Assembly (NCBI GenBank): GCA_963514095.1
Contig: OY741271.1
Location: 6,967,976-7,031,975 of the forward strand
Length of the DNA stretch: 64,000 nucleotides
Source of the DNA: Eutrigla gurnardus
Lineage: Eukaryota; Chordata; Actinopteri; Perciformes; Triglidae
Direction of reading: 5' to 3'
Under the pieces are notes generated by a model. The model was given only the letters and a program-made list of their open reading frames with translations, did no database searches and had not been told where the DNA came from. Below are positions 24,807-37,400 of the stretch, piece by piece; positions within the stretch are counted from its first letter, which is position 1; the number at the start of each line of letters is the position of its first letter. The position numbers and the translations under genes are program-made.

Positions 24807-25107
24807 AAGCAGGGAGACGTCGAGGAAGAGGAGAGCAGATCTTCTGCAACTGATCATCAACAGCACGATGAGGGGTGATAAAACCCACTTCCACAACAGG
24901 GTATATGTACTTTAAAAACACCACGGTGTGAAAGGACCGAGGGGGGAGAGCAACAGAAGCGGACACACAGAGGTGAATTGTTGAGAAGATGCTCGCCAAA
25001 ACTAAGAAGATGAGTGAGGAATACTTCATCTCTAAGGCTGAAAGAAAGCAAGGCGAGCAAATGAAAGAGTGACATTTTTCAGAGAATGGTGTGCGAATAC
25101 ACTAAAA

Positions 25108-25113
25108 ATTAAA
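25108..25113 (+). terminator. candidate srms poly(A) signal (ATTAAA)
   Basis: ATTAAA lies about 300 nt after the srms stop. No better AATAAA is nearer. The assignment is by position only. Confidence 0.3.
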
Positions 25114-25997
25114 CTGAACACTGAAACCCTCAGCACATTCACAGAACCAACCGTTTTTAATTTTATACCCTTTTGTGTTTTATAAATAATATTTTATTAC
25201 CTTTGTATGTGCCATATCTGTGTTTGCACACACTGAAATGTTATGAAATCACATAACATGTAACAGTTAGTCACCCGTCTTTTGACTGCAAAGCCCGTGC
25301 TAAAAATGGAGGTTATGTGCAATAATTAAAAAGTGACTAGGTTTGTCGCCACACTACTGGCCCGATGCTAGAGGCCATTGGTCCAACACTTTGGCCTAAA
25401 CTGAAATATCTCTACACAAAAGGTTGACTGTGACAATTTTGGTGATATGACGTTTTATTTAGGGCCACAATCAAGTCACAATTTCCTTTTGTCTAAGATT
25501 TGTATCTTATTATTAACTAAAGACCAAACTCCCATCGGCTTCAGCCTGAGTCAATGTTGTTGCTGTTTTTTAAACAAATGCTAAAGAGACCTAAAATACG
25601 TGAGTAAAAGCCCCACTCATGAATTTTTGTTTACATTCTTGCAAACTATTTGAACTCAAACTTTACACTTTAGATGTCACGCTAAGAGGAAAGGCGTTTG
25701 TATTGGAGGTAATTGTGTGAAATTAAATTACAAGTTGAAAGCTTAGTGGTGGTGATGTTGATAACATTTTAACTTTTTACTTCTGGCAATTGCCTTTTTG
25801 CTTCAAAAATCATGTAAGTGTTGTTCATTTGTGAAGATAACAGTGCTGAACAAAACATGTCAGTATCATAACCTGTTTTCTGTAATGATCCAAATTCCAA
25901 TAGGAAACTCCTATTGGCTTTTTTGTTGAGGGAACCAGGCCAATGTTAAGTTCCTCCTCCTCCTTTTTTGTTTTTGCTGTGTTTGGGACTCTCTCTC

Positions 25998-26019
25998 ACT
26001 CACACACACACACACACAG
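25998..26019. repeat. short (CA)n microsatellite
   Basis: About 11 CA units in the spacer downstream of srms. Confidence 0.8.
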
Positions 26020-27900
26020 GCCACAGTTGGATGAATCAAAGGTAATTGAGGAGGTGTGGATATTTGTGAACAAGCAGGAAATACCATATTATTCTTCTGA
26101 TTCACAGCTTTGTTCTCACTTACTAATCCCTCTCTTCATTCACTCTGTAGCTCGCTCCACCACTGCTGCACTCCCTCCCTCTCACACTTGTTGAGCCAGA
26201 GAGGAGGGGTGGATTTTGAATGCTGTGCAACAACTTGACACTGTGACTACATAATATACAGTACCTTCTGACTTGCTGATGTTAGCATGTCGATTGACAG
26301 CTTGACAATGAACATACATGCTAAATGTAGTAACAAGTAGCACACTACACTGGACAAACATTGCCAATCATGAGCACATGATGCATGTCGGGATCAAAAC
26401 AGATGAGACTCATTTCCGGCGGATGAAAGCTGAATGAAGTCAAGCTGAGTCCGAAAAGCTTTCAGAGGATCGTCCGCTTCATTTATGTAGCTAAATGGCT
26501 CAGGTCAAAGGTGACATTTAATACCCCACTACACTTAAGCTTCTAGTCTTTTTTTACACTATTTTTGAATCCATCCACCACACATCCATTTTGTTATGGC
26601 CTCACCACTAGCATGGATAGACACTGTCAGTCTTAAAAACAGGAATCAAGTATTTATTGCAGCCCACCTTCTTTTACAGGGATTTCAGAAGGTTTTGGCA
26701 ACATTCTACGATACACCTGGATCCCAGTTTCTCTAGTATATTATGGGAACCGTGCTTGAAAAGCTGTTGGCTATCGAGCCACGTGTACAGGCTTGAAGAT
26801 ATTAAACCTCTGTTAGAGGCCCACAGAGGCCAGATACAACTAGAGTGCCTATGTTTACACCACACACCTTCCACTAATTACACTTATATATGGACTGTAA
26901 AGAACATAACAAACAAAGAGGGCAGAAAGACCTGCACAGTGAATCAGCCATATCCAGAAGGGTATTTTTGGGGGTGGTGACAGGAGTGGCGGGGGCAGGG
27001 TATTTAGGGGAAGGGGGGGTGATGTCTGCAACACAAAATTGTACAACAATGTTGCAATGCAATGCAATGCGGGAACAATGCAACTTTTGTCTTTTTGCAT
27101 GAAAATATACAGCAGACAAAGCCAAGTTCGGGAAACTTTAGCCATAGTCACCAAATAACAAGATTGAGTTGTATATTTTAGTGCCATCGGGTACCAAACA
27201 ACGTTAGTGCAAAGAATAAAATATTTTAAGTATTTTTTGAAATCTGTGTTTTTTTATCACATGTAGCAGGCCTACTTGAGTGTTTTCTTTGTCACTTGCA
27301 TGCAACGGAATCCAGGATGAAATATATAGATAACTTACAAATATAACAAATTTAAAAAGTATGGGATGAGAAATTAACCCCTTTAAGGTGCGATTGTCAA
27401 TCTGAATGACAAAATAGTTTTAATTGTGCTATTGCATAAGTTAGCTAAGAATACAGGTTGAAACAAGAAATACTTCTAAAAATTCTTGTTTGTTTTGAAA
27501 GGCTTTTATCTGTGATTTTGTATGGTTTTATATTTTACGTTATTGACTTACATGTTTTAAAGCATACTGTATGTTTTTCTAATTTCCTCTAAGCAGCCAT
27601 GACTTTCAGTTACTGTAAGTCAGCACAGACCGTTCTGTTTGGGGTCTAATTTACATATTTTCACAATTTTGTAATGTCAGTTTTTCAAAAAAAAAAGCCA
27701 CACTTGATTACGTTTGTCTCTTAATTTGTAGTTGTTAAAAATTGAACCACATTTTCCCACGAAGTCAGTGTTGATTATTGGACTGTGATCAAGTGTTGCA
27801 GAAATAGAGACCATTGTACAGTTACTGTAAAACACCCGTATACCTGCAACTGTACCCCTCCTCAGTCCCCCGCCGGACTGCACTCACATTGGTCAAACCT

Positions 27901-28273
27901 GCACGGTGGTGTAGTGTGTAGCACGGTCGCCTCACAGCAAGAGGGTCCCGGGTTCGATTCCCGGGTCAGATTTGGGTTCCTTCTGTGTGGAGTTTACATG
28001 TTCTCCCCATGTAAGCGTGGGTTCTTTCCGGGTTCTCCGGCTTCCTCCCACAGTCCAAAGACATGCAGGATGGGGATAGGTTAATAGATGACTCTAAATT
28101 GCCCGTAGGTGTGAATGTGAGCGTGAATGTTTGTCTGTCTCTATATGTTAGCCCTGTGATAGACTCGCGTCCTGTCCAGGGTGACCCTGCCTTCACCCAA
28201 TGACAGCTGGGATCGGCTCCAGCCCCCCCGCAACCCTGAATACAGGATAAAGTGGTAGACAATGGATGGATGG
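27901..28273 (+). mobile_element. tRNA-headed SINE copy 1
   Basis: The head GCACGGTGGTGTAGTGTGTA carries an A-box-like TGGTGTAGTG, and GGTTCGATTCC is a good B box, so an RNA polymerase III promoter is inferred. The body includes ACTCTAAATTGCCCGTAGGT and CTGTGATAGACT. The tail is ATACAGGATAAAGTGGTAGA followed by (ATGG)n. It shares the whole layout with the copy at 31985-32357. It is non-coding and intergenic between srms and ptk6. No clear target duplication was found. Confidence 0.85.
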
Positions 28274-28600
28274 GCCTCGGCGCGATAACCTCGAGTACAT
28301 CACCGTACATCATCGTAATGCATTGTTTTCAGTCGTTTATAAGAAGTACCGTCTTCAGTCATCACAATGGAGAACAACACAGAATCAGCAAAGCTCCTCA
28401 CACCTGCGGCCCAGCTACCTGATTACCAGCTACCTGTTTTAAGCTGGTCCTTCCTCTCCTGTCTTTGCCAGTTTGTTGTGAAACCTCCAGTGGCAATAAC
28501 AAGGCCTCATCCTGAGTAGATTCTTGTGTTATTCTGCCCTGTTTTTGATTCCTGCTTGAAACCTGTTTTTCTCCCTCTGTGCACCAGCCATGATCACGTC

Positions 28601-29106
28601 CAGTGGCGCCGCCAGCCGGAATCCTGTACGCACTGTGCGTACTTTTTTTGAAGGTGGGCTAGATATTTAAATTTCAGCGGGTGACACCAAACAACGTCTG
28701 CCCAAGCAAGTCAGAGCTTTTCTTTCGTTCACACAGTGACCTGGAGAGATGCAGCCGCATTTGAGAGGACGATCGCGCGTGTGTGCGCAATTACGCGTAG
28801 CGTGTGTTGGCCCCTCTCCACTACACAATACAGCTGGGCTCTAGTCTCGTCACCTCTCTGCCGCTGAGCACTGTGGGCCGAGCCGATGCATGTCTCTCTC
28901 CCCGGGCCGGGAGAGTTATCATACAGTACTGTGCGTGTGTCCAAGCGTGTGTGTGCGTGCGTGGAGTGCTCACAAGCGTGCGCTTGTGTTTAGGGCGGGG
29001 ATGGAGGGCACAAAAAAATATTTGCACCGAGGCCTATCACCATGATATACGTTGTATTTTGCCGTTTCTGTGCGTACATTGAAATTGAATCCTCGCGGCG
29101 CCACTG
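28601..29106. mobile_element. hAT-type MITE with 8-bp target duplication
   Basis: The termini are CAGTGGCGCCGC and GCGGCGCCACTG, perfect 12-bp inverted repeats. ATCACGTC flanks both sides (28593-28600 and 29107-29114). It is 506 bp with no transposase fragment and a GC/CpG-rich interior containing GTGTGCGTGCG-type repeats. It lies 0.8 kb upstream of ptk6 exon 1. Confidence 0.85.
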
Positions 29107-29639
29107 ATCACGTCCAGCCTTGCCTGTCCTCTCCATGTGGACCACCTGTCTCGGACTCGCTTGCTGTTTCGGATTCCTTGGAAACCGCTGCTGCTTATTT
29201 TTGGAATTCTTTAGTTTGTATTAAAATACTCTTCACTGCCTCCTGTCTCCCATGCCTGCATTGTGGGTCGACTTTAAATAGACATCCTTGAGCTTAACAG
29301 TCGCCCTATAGTCATAGCCTATAATATGCCGAAAATTAAAATCAATAAATTATTGTAAAAAGTGATTAAAAAGTCATATAAAATCCCTCGTGTCGTTTGT
29401 CAATCAAAGTGTAGTGAGTCCAGTCATAAAAAGCCATAGTGACATTTTTCGGGGGGGGAGTCAGTCAGTTGACAGAATTCATAGTTTATCCACATTTAAA
29501 ATAGGATAATCCTTTATTTACTTTATTTTTTAAGTAAACGTACCTAAACACTGTGCTTTCCAAATTGCACGAGCGTACGTAAGGGATGTTTTAGCTGTTT
29601 GTAGAAGGAGAAGCGGTGGTGAAGTAAACTAATCTGGCT

Positions 29640-29946
29640 ACATTCGTCGGCTACACGTCCTCAGACTTATGACGCGCGTCTCTGAGATCATAGGCGGAGT
29701 TGTCGTGCATTTCATTATGAGCTGCCATAAGGAAGTTGCTGTCCATTGTTTGAGTGCAGTAAAAGTCACACTATCAACAGGCCAACCCAGCAGCAGCAGC
29801 AGCAGCAGCAGCAGTTTCCCGGAGAGGCATACCGAGGATTCCTCGCGCTCCATCCTCTCCACCTGTCCGACAGGTCTTACCGGCTCACGCGCGCTGAGGC
29901 GTAAGGGGGTTCAGCGGCTCTAAAAGGGGGCCATTCATGGTCATCT
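29640..29946 (+). promoter_or_regulatory. CpG-rich ptk6 promoter and 5' UTR region
   Basis: CpG-containing, GC-rich sequence precedes ptk6 exon 1 and includes (CAG)9 at 29788-29814, about 130 bp before the start codon. The upstream ATG at 29937 starts a five-codon frame ending at 29954, which overlaps the main ATG at 29947. Both ATGs have T at -3 and G at +4, so neither context is clearly better. Confidence 0.45.
29788..29814 (+). repeat. (CAG)9 just upstream of ptk6
   Basis: Nine CAG triplets in the probable 5' UTR or promoter of ptk6. Confidence 0.9.
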
Positions 29947-30344
29947 ATGGGTGAGTGTCTGCGGAAAGCTTGCCCATGTCTGGACGCACTATGGCAGAGG
30001 ATCTTCAGGGACAAAACGCCTCCTTCTGGAGAAGAAGCAGGTGGGAGCGGTGGTCGTGAAGGAGGGGGCGGAGGGGGAGACAGCGACAGTGACGGCGGCG
30101 GAGAGGAGAGCCCACCGAGTCCACAGACTCCGCGGGAGAGCGGCTCCTTCTACACGGCGCTCTGGTCCTTTGAATCACGGCACCCGGATGAGCTGTCGTT
30201 CCAGGAAGGCGACCTGTTCAGTGTTATCAGCCGCAACGGAGACTGGTGGAACGCGCGGAAGATCGATAAGAACGGGCGCGTCCTGGACACCGGGATCGTG
30301 CCCAAAAACTACCTGGACCGGGCCGAGTCCCTACAAATACAACC
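29947..30344 (+). CDS. ptk6: ptk6 exon 1: N-terminal extension and SH3
   Basis: Starts MGECLRKACPCLDALWQRIF, followed by a Gly/Glu/Asp/Ser linker at about 26-66 and the SH3 core (ALWSFESR, GDWWNARK, GIVPKNYL). The donor is CC|GTAAGT. An upstream ATG at 29937 makes a 5-codon frame ending at 29954 that overlaps this start. Confidence 0.9.
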
Positions 30345-31841
30345 GTAAGTGTACATGTTCTACATAGTTTCAGAAACAGACTACTCGTTGAAGGTATTTC
30401 TCTTAGTCATTCAACTTCAAACTGGTTTTGATTCACAGAACTTTTGTAGCCTACATCTCCTTGTTATGAAAGTTTACTTCTGCTCCCAGAAAGGGACTCG
30501 ACCCGAAAATGTAACTCAAAGGCTTCACATATTGTATTTCAGTTCAAACATAAATAATGGGACAAGTGTCATAAATCAAGCACAGTGTTGAAAAGTATTA
30601 AGTAGTATTACAAGCTTCCCATCAAAGGTTGTCACCAGGAAGCATTGTGTACTTTAGTGGGGGGAGAAAGCAGAACACATGACAGTTTAGTACAAATCAC
30701 AACATCTCATCTTGCTCACTTATTGTCAACTACTTGTGTTATTATTCCTATGTCGTCATTTTTTAGCTGAGGTGATACCTTGATACCTGAGGAAGAGATT
30801 TTATATTTCTATCCAATGCACAGAAATGTGTGATTCTTGAATTAGTTCAACTTTTAACTAAAGTTGAACTAATTCACTGACAGAATGAGGTTGAAGTGTA
30901 AGGTTGAGGTCTAAGCCTGGCCTATAGAAAACAAAGTGTGCACCCAAAAATATTTTTGGCATTAGTGACATTCAAATATCACTAAACTCACTAATAGACA
31001 AGACTTCCTCATTTCAACTCCTCTGGATCCGGCTGATACAAAATTACTATCAGCGTGTTTGAAACTCAAAGCCGGTTCTGATGTTCAATAGAATAGTTTA
31101 CCTACATTATGTAGCATAAACCTGAATATATGGAATGGAAGTTGAGAATATTGAATGAAATCTGACATCATAGTGGCGCTACTGCCATCTTGTGTTTCCA
31201 CTGCGATTCATCAGTAGGATGTTGAGGATACGAGTGTTTCACTGTGAGTGAGTCAGCCACAAACTTAGGATCTGTAATACTAATGATGGAATTCTTAACA
31301 CTCTGGATAATACATATACGCAATCAATACAGTTGTACATAATAATAGCCTACAATGTTCTCTTCAAAGTGACCTCATTGACAAACACAAACATTTTACC
31401 GCCTAGACTTATGTGACTTTGGTGTTTAACTAAACCATTTAAATCACCACTAAAGTCACACAATATCACTAATAAACTAACGCACCTCAGCCTGCACTTT
31501 ATTTTAATGCCCATCTATTCCAGGAGTTATGGTAGGGGTGCTTGGAGTGGCCAAAAAACTACGACAAACCCACAGTTAAATTATATTTTTGTCATCTTGA
31601 TAAAAAATATATACAACTATCAGCCATAACATTATGACACTGACAGGTGAAGTGAATAACTCTGTGGTTCGCGTTATCATGGCACCTGTCAGTGGGTGGG
31701 ATATATTTAGCAACAAGACAAGTGAACATTTTGTCCTCAAAGTCGGTATCAGCAAGTACCCAAATGTAATTACTTGTGCTTGGTATGTATATATATATAT
31801 ACACTGTATATAGTACATATACACCCACCCACACACACACC

Positions 31842-31875
<34 letters not shown>

Positions 31876-34405
31876 TATATACACACACATATATACACTG
31901 CATATATAGACTACATATACACACACATACACACAGATACATACATACACACACACATATATATACTGCATATAAACACATACAGGGCTGCACGGTGGTG
32001 TAGTGGGTAGCACTGTCGCCTCACAGCGAGAGGGTCGCGGGTTCAATCCCTGGGTCGGGCCCCTTCTGTGTGGAGTTTGCATGTTCTCCCCGTGTGAGTG
32101 TGGGTTCTCTCCGGGTTCTCCGTCTTCCTCCCACAGTCCAAAGACATGCAGGATGGGGATAGATTGATTGGTGATTCTAAATTGCCCGTAGGTGTGAATG
32201 TGAGTGTGAATGGTTGTCTGTCTCTACATGTCAGCCCTGTGATAGACTGGTGACCTGTCCAGGGTGAACCCTGCCTTCACCCAATGGCAGCTGGGATCGA
32301 CTCCAGCCCCCCCGCAACCCTGAATACAGGATAAGCGGTAGACGATGGATGGATGGATAAACATATACACACAGATATACATAACTCGAGCCGACTTTCC
32401 AGTAACCTGCCACTCATCCATTTTGTCTCTTATTCATACACACGACTTCATATCAGGACAAAGACTGTCTTTTCTGCATCACATCCAACCCTCTGTTATG
32501 AGTTAACACCACTAGAAATGTCAATAACACCTCTCAGAATGTCACTGTCTCTTAGCATCAATGCAAACTACGACAAAAACACTATTGCAGCAGCCTCACC
32601 ACTTCTTGTTTTGTCTCGGTCTCGATCTGTTTATTGCTTCAACAGAATGGGAAGTGTGTAATGTGAGGCTATTCCCACATGTCAACAGCTGCTGGAAGGC
32701 TGAAGTTAATTATAGGCTTGCTGGATTTTAATGATAGTATTATTGTATTACTAGGCCTGTATCAATAACTAATTTTGTTGGATGAAATATTGTGCCATGA
32801 ATAATTAAGATAAACAGTCTTATTCACATTTTAAAGATTTATGACACTGATGTATGACATATCACGTAATAATCAAGTACTCTCTTTCACTGTGAAATTA
32901 AGTTTGTATTGTTAAGAATATTTAGACACTGGAATGGGATGTAATATATATATGGACTCTGGACTTTGTTGTGCATTATCTGTGCAATATCCAAGTCTTA
33001 TAATGGTCAGAGAAAACCTGTTGTTTATTCTGGGATCATGTTGTATAACACCCATGTACACAATATCAAGGTCAGCACAAAAAGTGCTAATGTCAAAATA
33101 TTGTCTGGTAAGTCAATAATGTAACTATTGTGACAGGCCTAATTGTTATAATATATTTCGTCAACTATATGATTTTTCTAACAGTCCTCACCAAATATTT
33201 CAATTGTTTATCATAGAAGACCAACGAAAACATGTACAACATCATGTTTGAGAAGCTAGACCCACTGCTTGGCATTTTTTTACTTGAATATTAACTGAAA
33301 CTGATTATCAAAACAGCTGGTGATTCATTTTAGGCTTCATTTGATCTTCGACAATATAGTTTGGTTGCCACTCATGACAAAAAAGATACAAGTTTAGAAG
33401 TGTGCAAAAAAGTGTATGTCGCATTTTTACGTACAACAAGGAAACAAACTCTATAATGCCATGTCGTAGTGACTAAATATCATTTTGGTGAGGACTTTCA
33501 GGCATTCCTTACGCAGCCTGAGTGGTGACTAATGCTATTAAAAATGCTAAGCCTACCAGTTAAACAGCCCAGTTATCTCCAACAACAACGTATCCAACAA
33601 GCCACTAAATCACGTAAAGAAGTTTGCAACACTTCATTTCACTCAGGGGTTAACTTGGATAGTTTAGATGCTGGCTACAGGTGTGCTGTACAGGTGCTGT
33701 TTTTAAGAGCACCATAACTGGTTAACCCCATTAATTAAATAAAATGCCTGCCAGATCTTTTACCAGTTACACAATATCTCAGATCATTATTTTGATCATC
33801 ACAGTGTTGAAACCATGACACCACTTCCTCATAATTGCTTCCATTTATGGCTTTGTGTCTTGATCCAGGTGGTTCTATGGGAAAATGAACCGCTTTGAGG
33901 CCCAAAGCCACCTACTGGGTTCTGGAAATGACAACGGAGCTTTCCTCATTCGGCACAGTGAGAAAGATGATGTTGGATACGTTCTTTCAGGTAAGACAAG
34001 GAGAGGGCTGATAGAGCAAGCCCCAAAAAGTGAACAAGAGGCATGCGTTGTCAATGGCTTAAATACATGGGAGTTTCACTTCAGTAAAAAACAAAAAACA
34101 CAACAGTGTACGGTGTATTTAGAGAGTGAGATATGGTCACAGAAGCAGTTAGCCTTAGGATGTAGTAGTTTGTTGGATGAAACACACACAATCAAACTGT
34201 TTCATTGGAGGACAAAGATTCAAACCAAATGGGGGGGATTTGTTTGTTATAGCATCTCATTATTTCTCACTCAATAAGAAATAAGTTTGAAGAAATCTGC
34301 TGGAAACTTTTTATAACACTCGTTAGAAATGTAAGCCTTAGATATACCCTCAATCAAAAGAATAACCTTTGAGGCAGGAACAGCATGTTGAGTACTACCT
34401 AGATT

Positions 34406-34451
<46 letters not shown>

Positions 34452-37400
34452 TATAGTACTACCTATAAATATACATATATATGCATATATACTATGTGCT
34501 GCTGTGCTGTTTCTGTTTTATTATGTTATATTATTATATTATGTCATAATGTGTATGTTGTTAGTACTGCATGTTATTGTTAGTGACGTTTTGTTATTGG
34601 GAAGGAAAGTGGAGTGGTGGGAGGGGGAACATTGTTTGCCCTTGGCATTTGTACTTGTGCTTGTACTCTAAACTGGAATGGCAAATAAAACAGAGGAAAG
34701 CCAACCAGTCCACAAGACTCCATCATGAAATCTCTTCTGAAACAAATCGTCCTTTTATCCAGTAACTGCCTGGCTTCAAACAGACCCCATACATAGTCTT
34801 CTATTTATCTTGATCCTGCACACAATCCAACCTGATCCTGCCCAAAACAACGTGGCTTCTGTTTAAACTGGGCACAGCCTGAACTACTACAGACCTTAAT
34901 TATTAATCCCAAAAAAGTTCTACGTTGTAGAGCGTTATATAACAATATGTGTTTTTTTTATGGTAAACATGGATGCATTGTCAGTGTCAATAAGTTGAAC
35001 ATTGTTCCTAATCAATAAAAATGAAGCTAGCAGCAGAAGTTTAGCACAAAGATCGGAAACAGGGAAACTACACTGGTTCATTGAAACTATCCATATATCC
35101 AAATATCCAATACATCTAGAGCTCAGTCATTAACACGTTCTATCTCGTTTGTTTAATCCATACAAAATAATCCCCACATTTTCGGGGTCTTTTTTCACTG
35201 GGCCCAGTAACTTCTTGGAGTCGGCATGGTAACTACATGTGTGGTGTTTTATGCTATCAAACTTCTCATCTAACTCTCCGACAGAAAGTGACATTTCCTG
35301 AATATCTGATAATCCCTTTAAGTGTAATGTTAAGTAAATCAATTAAGGAATTAATGTGTGATGTTACCAACGACAACCCAAACATGTGGAAACCTGCAAT
35401 GTGTGTGATTATTCAGTGATGTAAAAAGTGGTAAAAAATGATCTTCCTTCCGTCTGAGTGCCCGTTCATGTATTATTGTCACGAGGCATTTAACTGATGC
35501 CCTTTGAACAGCACAAGCATAGTCACAAAATGTCAGTGTTTATATTTTCCATCATCTCATGCAGCGTACTAAGTCTCAACATAACCTACAACAGTGCAAT
35601 GAAAAAACAAACTTGTAAGATTTACTTGATAAAATCCTTGTAATGATGTAAATGTTATATATCAAGTACAACTCACTTTCCAGTATCAAGTAAAATGTAC
35701 TTACCACTAAACTGAAGATGTGAAGATATTAAGTAAATGTCAATTCATTATATTTAAGTGAGAAGTTATATTTATTTACAATTATTAAAGGTTGAGTAGG
35801 TGATTCTATTCAGAAGCACTTTCTGTTATATTACCTGGAGTCCTCGTAAAATACCGATAGCAATGAATAAATGAAATGCTCCAACATATAAAAAAAAGTA
35901 ATCTGTGGCTGTGGCTGTTAAAAATCCTGTCCAATCAAAAAAGTCGGGCTGGAGAAAATAATTGGACGGCCTGCCTGTCTGTCAGTACGGTTCGACGAAG
36001 CATTCAAAATCTCTGTGGTTTTTCCACCTAATCAACCTCAAAGTCAAATTACGTTTTTCAGACAAGATCACTTTCATCAAAATATTACTTAAATCTTACA
36101 TATCTGTAATATTTACTTTTATAACGTAATTTGCTGACATTTTCAATTTCTCAGTAGTACGATGTTAACTTACTCATAATGTTGCTAATTTTCTTTTGCT
36201 GAATGTCATCAAAAGAGTCATTTTCTATATGCATTTAATATACTTTCATCACATATCACAAAACTAAAATACAGTACCATCAAACTGTTTATTTTGTTCA
36301 CATTGAACACCAATCAATGGATGTTCACAGCATCCATTTGTGGAAAGTATTCAAGTTGTATTCAATACAGTAGCTAATTGTTGGAACTGTGGAGGATTGT
36401 ACAATTTGACTGGAAAGTTATATGAGATCATTCCATCACTTAATGATAAACGTTGAGACCCGCCACCCTGTCCTCCTAGACCTCCGCTGTCACTGTAGCG
36501 GCTTGTCTTAAGAGGAGGGTCATCCTGTAAACGAATAGACTCAATTTGTGGCATTCAGATAATGATCAAAACAAACCACATTTTAATAACAAATAGCAGC
36601 GTTAAACCAGTCGCTCCTCCTGTCAAGCCAACATTTACACTCCACTGGCAGAACATCCTGATTCACAACTCCCTGCTGTACTGTTCTGTTTCTGGATCTG
36701 TTTGATAGAAACATGTTTCTCAGACTTGTTTTTAACTAAACAAATTACAAATGAATTTACACTTATTTAAGTAATAGACAAGACAAGACTGGACTCATTT
36801 GGTTAAATATTCAATCTTAGCTAAATATACTGATGATTTAGGAGATTTTTTTGTCAAAGTGGAATATAACATTCACAAATTTATTTCCATTATGTTATAA
36901 TCCCCTCAAAATAAAACATGTGTTTTCGTGATATCAGAATTAGCTGTTAGTTGGAGGCCACTATGTTGCACCGGTGGGTGCAGACTAAATTCGTTTTTAC
37001 ATACGTTAAACTAACCAGCATGCACACATGACTATCCATCATGTAGTGCATTTAAATAACTTAATTTACTTACTGGAATAACCTTAGGCAGATTGAGCTT
37101 AATCATCACCCAATTTACCCAATTTATGTTTACACAGTTAAAATTCAAGACGATTTTCACATGTGCCTCCCTCTCCCTCCCCTATCTCCATCCCTTTGGC
37201 AACTTTAATTCCTTTAGTTGTATAGAAGTGAAATGAATACAATTAGCAGAGTTATAGCTCCACTTAATAAAGTTATCCAATAAATGAAGTTATTTAGCAG
37301 CGCTAAATACCCAAACATATAAGTTACAAGCCGGCCGTATGTTTTGGACACTCGGGTGAAGAGAGGGGCTGAGCTGTCAACTGATCACCACCTGGTGGTG

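Larger units (their letters stand above)
24807..27900. other. srms 3' UTR and intergenic spacer
   Basis: It contains the likely srms 3' UTR, a short CA repeat and unassigned unique sequence. Open frames around 26657-27187 have no motif. Confidence 0.6.

Noticed and set aside
26657..27187. Open frames on both strands of the intergenic spacer
   Set aside because: No motif or splice signals were seen, and the frames overlap each other on both strands.
27901..27970. tRNA gene
   Set aside because: A and B boxes are present, but the segment continues into a 370-bp SINE body with an (ATGG)n tail and cannot fold as a mature tRNA.
29951..30367. 138-codon frame overlapping ptk6 exon 1
   Set aside because: It is an alternative frame of the GC-rich exon without motifs. 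The SH3 lies in the frame from 29947.
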